Shown: piece by piece, positions 57,006 through 64,000 of the stretch
How positions within the stretch are numbered: position 1 is the first letter of the stretch
Layout of the letters: each line of letters begins with the position of its first letter
Assembly (NCBI GenBank): GCA_003550325.1
Contig: QKWP01000265.1
Location: 141,338 to 205,337, forward strand
Reading direction: 5' to 3'
Length of the DNA stretch: 64,000 nucleotides
Source of the DNA: Gigaspora rosea
Taxonomy: Eukaryota > Glomeromycota > Glomeromycetes > Diversisporales > Gigasporaceae
The notes under the pieces: generated by a model
Told to the model about the DNA's origin: nothing
Seen by the model: only the letters and a program-made list of their open reading frames with translations
Databases searched by the model: none
Position numbers and translations under genes: made by a program

Positions 57006-57440
57006 CTAGCAAACTCCTGCAGAACCTGAGTCACTTATAATCCAATTGGCACAAGCATACGGTCCTACACAGTCCACAGAATCTGTACCAATTCGTACAT
57101 ACATGTACAAACCCAGTTCTTGACCTGTGTCACAAAGACCCATGCCTATCCGACGCCAATTTGGACCAATTTTCGTATAGGGAAAAATGTAATCAGCATG
57201 AAGTTTAATTTGTTTCCTTTAATAGTGTATTTCGAAAAAAATACATGTACAATTAAGATAATCATTTAAATTCTATTCAGTTTAACAATTATCGGGCTTT
57301 TCAATTTCATTTGTATCGGTCAGGTGAACCAAATAGATTAAGACCGGTAAAAATATAATAGAAAGCCGTTGACAAGTTTCCTTTATATAGCACACATGAT
57401 CATACTGGTCCTGTGCAGCATCGCATGTCACGCAGCTACC
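57006..57440 (-). CDS. Possible small cysteine-rich protein, partial
   Basis: Two minus-strand blocks look coding. The downstream block (57216-57006, 69 codons to a TAG, after an AAAG acceptor) reads KQIKLHADYIFPYTKIGPNW, RRIGMGLCDTGQELGLYMYV, RIGTDSVDCVGPYACANW and IISDSGSAGVC. The upstream block (from 57440, after TTTTATTAG) reads GSCVTCDAAQDQYDHVCYIK then ETCQ. Together they hold eight cysteines, as in small secreted proteins, and are less AT-biased than the surroundings. No signal-peptide exon was found, and no GT donor in the upstream block gives the right phase for the downstream one. The model is therefore incomplete, or the gene is broken. Function not known; secretion is inference from the cysteine pattern. 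Confidence 0.4.
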
Positions 57441-57949
57441 CTAATAAAAAGGTGTAAACGATCTTAAACCCATTTTAAAAAAAGGATACAAAAACTTTAA
57501 TACATTCGTTCCTAATGTAGTTTTGGACCCAACATGAAAAATCGAGTAATATTGAATGCACATGTGCATTCAATAATGTATTAAATTATTAATAAAAAAA
57601 ATTGATGTATATGTGGCCAAAATTATTAATAAAAATTTTCCATTTTGAGTAAAAATCGGGCATTACTTTTGTTGGCTACTGTACATTGACTTGACTATTT
57701 ATCATCATGCCTTTTTGACTTATTGTACTTATGTGTTAATATTATAGCTTGTTTTTACTTGTTTACTTAGGATTCTGTTTGGATTATTGATTTATGTAAT
57801 GAGTCACTTAAGATTTTTTTATTTTATATCGACACTGATTTTTAATTTTGCTGAACCTAATTTGTAATTGTACTAATATAGTGGCTTGTTATTATAATAT
57901 TTTACTATTAATATTGCAATTGTTGCATACTCGATTTATTATTTTTTTG
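57441..57949. other. Spacer with a 22-bp palindrome
   Basis: TTGAATGCACATGTGCATTCAA (57553-57574) is perfectly self-complementary. A signal-peptide exon for the cysteine-rich gene would be expected here but was not recognised. Confidence 0.4.
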
Positions 57950-58090
57950 TAGATATCAGGTATCAATGAGGTATTTCACAAATCAGTATAGTATAGGTGA
58001 GCAAATCCGTATAGTATAGTCTGAATTTTTAAATCTATACTATATACTGATCCTATGTAATATATACTAGGCTAATGCATAGCATTATAT
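57950..58090. repeat. TATACTATACTGAT word cluster
   Basis: Degenerate words (CAGTATAGTATAG, CTATACTATATACTGATC) occur in both orientations, similar to 1225-1240 and 26.6-26.9 kb. Possibly the remains of a hAT end. Confidence 0.4.
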
Positions 58091-58659
58091 GTCCGGAGCC
58101 CATCATATGATGTTCATCATATTATACAAATGCGTTAATATGCATATTTGGTAACATTAATGCACAAATATAGACACGCGTGTGGACAGACAAAAAATTT
58201 CCAAATTCTATTTCTGATAAGATTTACATCATATATATGCAAGTATATCAAAAAAGTAAAATTTGGCAAGATTTTTACAATTGAAGCACATCAGGAAGGT
58301 AATTTTTGTATCATTTTGTATAGAAACTAAGGGTCCGTCACTACGCTCTGGCCAATTAGCATTAGGGTTAGGAATTATAGCTAATCAGTAGTATTCTGCA
58401 GATCTGATCTGAGTACCCGGATCCAGTATTTAGATCGGTCCTGGATCCATAATTTATAAGTTCTATAGAATCTGGATCCATATTGGGATCTGATCCAGTA
58501 GATCCGTTTGGATCCATTCAATAATTGGCTTGAAATATTATATTCTGATTGGCTTATATTATTATATTATCTAAAAAAAGCGTTCTCTTAACTTCTAAGC
58601 CATTTTATCTCTAAACCATTAAATAAAAACTTGAATACTTTTTTTTTATAAAGATAAGA

Positions 58660-58790
58660 TCAACATCAAGTTTTCTAAGCCTTCTAAGTTTTTTAAAACC
58701 ATTAAGTTTTTTACGGCTTCTAAGTTATTTAAGCCTTCTAAGTTATTTAAGCTTTCTAAATTTTCTAAAATTTCTAAGTCTAATGATTAG
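58660..58790. repeat. TTCTAAGTTATTTAAGCC minisatellite
   Basis: About seven units of 17-20 bp, degenerate, near the left end of hAT-10. Confidence 0.7.
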
Positions 58791-59240
58791 GGACATTATA
58801 GTAATAAATTTTAAATTTTAGATTTTTTTTTTTGAATTTTTTTTTATATATAAAAAATTTTGTATTACATATTATGATATTGAATGTGGTACTTTTTTTT
58901 AAAAAAAAACTTTCTTCTAATACCAAAGAACTTTTGAACTTTTATTAAAACTGGTTATCTAGTTTTGTTTTACAATATCAACTTTGTCTACACTTCTTTT
59001 TTGGGAGTTTAGTGAATCTGATTATGAACAAACACCTATTTATATAAATGAAGATAAAGCTAAAGCTAATACCAAAGCCAAAGTCGAAGCCAAAGTCAAA
59101 GCTGAAGCCAAAGTCGAAGTTGAAGTTAGTAAATCATCTTTAACCCAATCAGAAAGTAGTAGTAGCAGTAAAACTGTATGTTCCAGATAAGAAGCTTTAC
59201 AGTACTAAGCAACTTTATATCAATTTAAAAAGATCTAATA

Positions 59241-60170
59241 CAGTCAAACCTTTATATAATCACCCTCTATATAGTCACAAAACCAATATAATCACTTTTG
59301 TAAGTTTACCAACCTTTTTACTATAATTTTTATCTCTATATAAGCACATTTGCATTATAATCACCATCACAATTTTTTATTTACTATCTATATAAAACTA
59401 CCCCTACATAATCATATTATTATTATAATATTTTGAATTAATTATTTTATTATTATAAATATTTTTTTATTAATTATTATTTTTTAACAAGTAAAAATTT
59501 TTAAATTTGTTTTTTTTAATAATCAATTATCTTTTCTACATATAAAAGTTAAAATTATACTAAGTAATTTGAAAAAAAATTATATGAGTAACATTGTTCA
59601 GGAGACAAAATTACATATATTCTGAAATTTTCAAATAATTTGAATAACATTTTATTATTACACTTTTACAATTTACGTTTAGACTAAAGTAAATCAATAA
59701 AAATAATCTAATTAAAGTTGTTTGGGATATAAATTTATACATACTCTGAAATTTTGAGATAATTTGGTTAAATTTTATTAATACACTTTTATAACTTACA
59801 ATTAAGTTAAAAAATTTTTAATTTTTTTAATTTTATTCACCTAAAAGTAAATTGTAAAAGTGTAATAATAAAATGTTATTCAAATTATTTAAAAATTTCA
59901 GGATATATGTAATTTTGTCTTCTGAACAATGTTATTTATATAATTTTTTTTGAATTACTTAGTATAATTTTAACTTTTATATGTAGAAAAGATAATTGAT
60001 TATTTAAAAAATAAAAATTTTTATTTATTAAAACTTCTATATAATCACAATTTTTTTATATGCAATTTTATTATAATTGTGATTATATAGAATTCCTCTA
60101 TATTAGTCACATCTCTATATAATCACCACTTTTTGTATCCCGAGAGTGTGATTATATAGAGGTTTGACTG
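59241..60170. mobile_element. pogo-like palindromic element in hAT-10
   Basis: Ends CAGTCAAACCTTTATATAAT and CAGTCAAACCTCTATATAAT (reverse strand), flanked by TA. CAGTCAAACCTCTATATAA is typical of the pogo/Tc1-mariner group. The 930-bp body is largely a palindrome: TCTACATATAAAAGTTAAA, TGTAATTTTGTCT and similar blocks appear inverted on the two sides. No transposase. Confidence 0.8.
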
Positions 60171-61427
60171 TATATATTGTATTTATTTACTAGTTGCTTT
60201 ACATATAGATTTTTGTGTAAAACTACTAGGTGACAAGTCAACCTGTAATTTCTGTAGTACAAATTAGTATATCAAGACAGGACCACATCAAATCTTAAAA
60301 AACGTTTTAAAAAACACAAAAATAAAGTATTTAAATTAAAAAAGTTGAATATAAAACAATGAGGTGTTTCAGTTATTGATATGCTAAATAATAAAACAGG
60401 CGTATATTTTAAAATATATAATAGTTAAAAGAAATATTCATGTGATTTTAAAATATATAATTTTATTTATTAGATCAATAATCATTTCTGCGAACTATTT
60501 AATAAAAATAAATTTAATAATCTTATTAAACAATAAATTATTAAACGTAATCGACCTTTTTTAATTACTGAAGATAAAAAACTTGTATTGATTTTTAAAT
60601 TTTTAGATTCTTGTACAACAGATATGATATTTATTAAAATAGTGCTCAAGGATAAAAAGACAAGTACTTATTTTTTTTAATAGCAATACAGTAAAAAGAC
60701 ATATAGCATGTGATTTTGAAATAGAACAAAAAAGGTTTCAAAGAAAGTTGCAAAAAATTTCTGGAGGTATAGCTGTAACTACTAATATATGGATGAATAA
60801 TACTGTCAACAAGTTATTTATTGCAGTAACTATCCACTATCTAAACGTTTCATGGAAACTTAAAAATATTTTGTTAGATTTTGTTAGTATAAAAGGTTCA
60901 CACACGAGTGCCGCAATTTCAAAAGCAATGGAAACGTGTCTTCACGAAATGGGAATTATCTCAAAGTTAGTTGCAATTATGCGTGGCAATGCATCATCTA
61001 ATAATAGGTTTTTGCAAGATTTTGCATATTTCTTGTTACAAATTGGTATTGAATTTGATAGTGTTCAACAATCGTACAATGCTTTGGATATATTTTAAAC
61101 CTTATAGTGCAAAGCATGTAAGATATTGTAGAAACCGAGTTGGTATTTTTTTTATTAATTAAATTGGTTTGATTTGTGTTTTATTATTATTAATTATTTT
61201 AATTTATTTTTGTTTTAGTTACAATCATTAATTAAAAGCATTAGAGGAATACTAAAACGTTGCGAAAAGTTACAAAAGGCATGTCAATTCACAATATGAA
61301 TCAATTGAAACCAATTCACAATGTAAGCATAAAGTGGAATTCTACCTTTGAAATGTGTAATTAGGCTATATAATTGTGAATAGTATTAGATAGTATCACT
61401 CTAGTTGAATCAGATTTGAGGCCATAT

Positions 61428-61732
61428 GGGGCCATTGCAGTAGAAAGGGCCCAAACTCCCCTAACAATCAAATTTGAGTTCTTTCAAGATTTGGATTAAT
61501 CTTGAGGTGGGCTATACTTTTCAATTACAAATGGAAATTAGTTTGCATAATAAAAAATCAAGATATTTTAAAAAAAGTTTTTAGAAGACTTGTAAGTCAC
61601 GAGATTACCTGATATGATCAACCAATCAAATCGCATAATTTTTGATTGACCCGAATCAGTCCAAAAAAATAAACATGATTTTCTCAAAATTATATATTTC
61701 TGAGTTTCGGCCCTTTCTACTGCAATGGCCCC
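61428..61732. mobile_element. MITE family M, copy 2, in hAT-10
   Basis: Ends GGGGCCATTGCAGTAGAAAG and its complement, with ATAT beside both. Interrupts the transposase between the KWNST and LSEDKW segments. The interior shares AATTTTTGATTG...GATTCAGTCC-type blocks with 15392-15731 in opposite orientation. Confidence 0.75.
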
Positions 61733-61846
61733 ATATATTCTTAGTGAAGATAAATGGGATAAAATAAAACTTGTAGTTGAAGTTTTAAAACTATTTAAAG
61801 ATGAAATTTATTAGATTTATATTAATAAATATATTACATTAAATAT

Positions 61847-62321
61847 TTGTTTAGTAACAACCATTTTATACGGCATTTTCTATTTGTTGGATTTTGCATT
61901 TACCAACTGTTATCCGGCATTTGAAATTTTATGATTTTTATGCACGTGAGTTGCACACGTTATCCGAAATATTTTAAATCCGTTCCAGATTTAAAATATA
62001 TTCGGACAACGTGTGTAACTCATGTGCATAAAAATTAAAATCTCAAATGCCAGATCAACAGTTGGTATGCAAAACCAACAAATATAAATGCCGTATAATC
62101 CAGTTATTCAAGCACGAAGTACTCATAACTACAGTACTATAGTGTTCTAATACTAGTAAAGCGCTATCGCGCTTTACTAGATTAGAACACTATAGTACCT
62201 TACCATTATTTGCCATATGATTTGACTGGTCGAATTTTAAGCACCTTCGGTGCTTAAAATCGGCCAATCAAATAGCATACAGCAAATAACTCAGTTATTT
62301 GGCACTTCATGCCGAATAATT
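61847..62321. repeat. Composite of large hairpins in hAT-10
   Basis: 61867-62100 is a near-perfect hairpin (TTATACGGCATTTTCTATTT paired with its complement, through TTTTTATGCACGTGAGTTGC and a short loop at ~61980). 62134-62198 is a second hairpin (GTACTATAGTGTTCTAAT...AAAGCGC). ~62210-62287 is a third, tipped by AAGCACCTTCGGTGCTT. Outer ends TTATACGGCAT and TTATTCGGCAT are inverted, and ATTAAATAT lies on both sides (61838, 62322). It splits the transposase before YPTLSIV. Confidence 0.7.
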
Positions 62322-63616
62322 ATTAAATATCGTCATCTGAATATCCAACATTATCAATAGTTGTTCCTCTTTATTACATGTTGCTCAATATGCTTGGCAA
62401 AACTCAAAGAAAAAGTAATGCACCGCAATGGCTCATACAAGGATGTCAAACTGCAACTGCTAAACTTCTAGGATATTGTCAAAAAACAAATATATAGCAT
62501 ATATTGGTAATAGTATTAGATCCATGGCTTAAGTTTTAGTATTTTGAGAAGCTTGGATGATCGTTGCAACTTATTAAGCAAATCAAAGACATGTTAGTTT
62601 ATAATTCGTAGTGTAAAATATGTAAAATATGTAACCAATAAATGTATTAATTAATACTATATGTATTATTTTATAGTATTAAAAATAAATATAAAAATCA
62701 ATATGCACCTGTTTTTGGTCAAGATGTAAACTTGATTGCTGAAATGTCTACAATAAATATAATATTATAAATTTACAAAAGATCCTGTATTGAGCGTCAG
62801 AGTAAGCTTAATATATACTCAAATGCACCACTAGTAGACCTATATATAGATATTCTAGAATAGTGGTGAATAAATGAAGCTAATTATCCAAATCTTTCAA
62901 GATTTGCTAAAGACTACCTTCTGATACCTACTACAAGTGTTCCTAGTGAAGAAGTTTTTAGTGTTAGTGGCAATATGATAAGTGAAAAGCAGAGTCGATT
63001 AAATGAAAAAACAGTATGAATGGCAATGTGTTTAAGGTCATAGTAGAGGGTGCTAGATGAACCATATGTATACCAGTAACTTAATATTGTTTTTAATAGT
63101 TTTAAATCATGCGGTTATTTTATCTAATTTATATTTAAATTATACTTGAGTATATATAATAAGGCACTTGTTGATTTAAATTGAACCAGATAATACATTT
63201 GTATTAAGAAGTCATAAAATATTTTTTTATAATGAGTAAATATAAAAAAAAGTCTTGAAATTAAACCAAATTTGTATGATGGCAAATATGATTAATCAAA
63301 TAATATTACTCACAAAGTAGCTTGTAGTATGTATATACATGAATTTAAAATAAATAAAGTCAATATATCCAGAAATTTTAAAATTTTTTTTGATGATTTT
63401 ATTTAAATTATAAATTGGTTCAAAAAATATCAAAGCAATTATGTAGTTAAGTGCATATTTTAAAACATGCATTATCTATTATCAAATTCAAATCTGGATT
63501 TGGATTTTTCTTATTCAGATCCGAATCTGGACCTGAATTTAGTCCATTTTTCAGATCAGATCCAGATCTTTAAAAATATCTGTCCAATCCGATCTGTATA
63601 GAACACTACTAATCAC

Positions 63617-64000
63617 TGGTCGAAATTTTTTAATATGATAGGCCGATATTAAGAAGATTATAGGCGATATGTAACAAAACAAATACTATAAAATTTGGTA
63701 AAAGATATTTGACTAATTAATATAACCATATAAATATCTGCCATCTGATATCTTGTTGACATATTAATTTTTTAAAATATAAACCAAAAAAAGGCCGATA
63801 TTATTAAGGTTGATATAACAACTAAATATCGGCTTACGATATAAACCGATATTCTAATGAACAACTACATTATGAGAAGATATAATACTGAGTAGTTAAA
63901 CTGCTAATTATAATCAAAATTTATGCTGATATTTTATTATTTTACATTGATATATAACGATAAATTAGTGATATTATATACTTCTTAATGATATATTACC
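63617..64000. repeat. GGCCGATATTAA word cluster at window end
   Basis: Words of the GGCCGATATTAAG/AATATCGGCTTA/GATATAAACCGATATTC type repeat in both orientations. Again the look of a hAT subterminal array; the element probably continues beyond the window. Confidence 0.45.

Larger units (their letters stand above)
58984..63045 (+). pseudogene. hAT transposase, decayed, BED finger to dimerisation domain
   Basis: Parts in order: a charged N terminus (58984-59190, KAKANTKAKVEAKVKAEAKV and a serine tract); a BED-finger remnant STCNFCSTN...LKNVLKNT (60238-60315); the start of the catalytic region, ISGGIAVTTNIWMNNTVNKL to GIEFDSVQQ (60748-61098), with ILLDF, GSHT and a GNASSNN block where active members have DNASNN; then, after a frame change, ILNLIVQSM. 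A probable intron ends at ~61218 (TTTTGTTTTAG), followed by LQSLIKSIRGILKRCEKLQK; then KWNSTFEMC (RWNST motif), LSEDKWDKIKLVVEVLKLF, YPTLSIVVPLYYML and VLDPWLKF. The C-terminal dimerisation domain is DYLLIPTTSVPSEEVFSVSG then NMISEKQSRLNEKTV (near 62910-63020). Stops, frame changes and three inserted elements make it non-functional. Hermes/Ac-type hAT enzymes cut and paste DNA in the nucleus. Confidence 0.85.
58389..63608 (+). mobile_element. hAT-10: full-length decayed hAT, word GATCTGGATCC
   Basis: 5.2 kb. Ends TAGTATTCTGCAGATCTG and TAGTGTTCTATACAGATC (reverse strand); flanks CTAATCAG and CTAATCAC match at 7 of 8 bases. Subterminal GATCTGGATCC words lie at 58400-58525 and, inverted, at 63490-63600. 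It carries the remains of a complete hAT transposase (58984-63045) interrupted by three other insertions. It is the only element here with the catalytic region, so it resembles a former autonomous element. Confidence 0.85.

Overview
The window is AT-rich eukaryotic DNA, built mostly of transposable elements, minisatellites and broken gene copies. The recognisable genes are short-intron, AT-biased members of families that are hugely expanded in arbuscular mycorrhizal fungi (Glomeromycotina: Rhizophagus, Gigaspora and relatives): Sel1-repeat proteins, tyrosine-kinase-like protein kinases with a DLG-type activation loop, a kinase with TPR repeats, and a LaeA-like SAM methyltransferase. The organism assignment is inference from these families; no marker gene is present. 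No bacterial genes, rRNA, CRISPR array or intact tRNA was seen.

Layout. 1-660 holds a decayed Sel1-repeat gene. 2.7-7.7 kb holds dispersed repeats, a large foldback palindrome and tandem repeats. 8.0-9.1 kb holds two decayed kinases, head to head. 10-12.9 kb holds repeats and a Harbinger-like MITE. 13.0-17.6 kb holds two hAT elements, one carrying two further elements inside it. 18-24.6 kb holds a G+C-richer relic, a tRNA-derived SINE head and a 2.85-kb hAT element with its own satellite. 25-28.8 kb holds a scaffold join with duplicated flanks, MITEs and a hAT derivative that keeps a BED zinc finger. 29.7-31.8 kb holds a secreted serine protease gene cut by a hAT insertion. 32.1-34.8 kb holds a hAT element with three secondary insertions. 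35.6-36.0 kb holds a kinase fragment. 37.2-41.2 kb holds further hAT elements and MITEs. 43.8-46.5 kb holds a small reading frame and a decayed kinase-TPR gene. 48.6-50.3 kb holds the best-preserved gene, a seven-exon methyltransferase. 53.1-55.1 kb holds a shorter inverted relative of the 32.1-34.8 kb element. 57.0-57.4 kb holds a possible small cysteine-rich protein gene. 58.4-63.6 kb holds a full-length but decayed hAT with BED finger, catalytic-region and dimerisation-domain remains.

The strongest theme is a set of ten hAT-like elements, most bounded by 8-bp target duplications and by termini of TAGTGYTC or TAGGG type. Each carries, just inside its ends, a different short degenerate word repeated many times and inverted between the two ends. 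Such subterminal repeats are known transposase-binding sites in hAT elements, so these look like element-specific addresses. One insertion (30504-31284) has a perfect target duplication and intact coding frame on both sides, so it looks recent. Coordinates of repeats were read by eye; boundaries without a target duplication are approximate.
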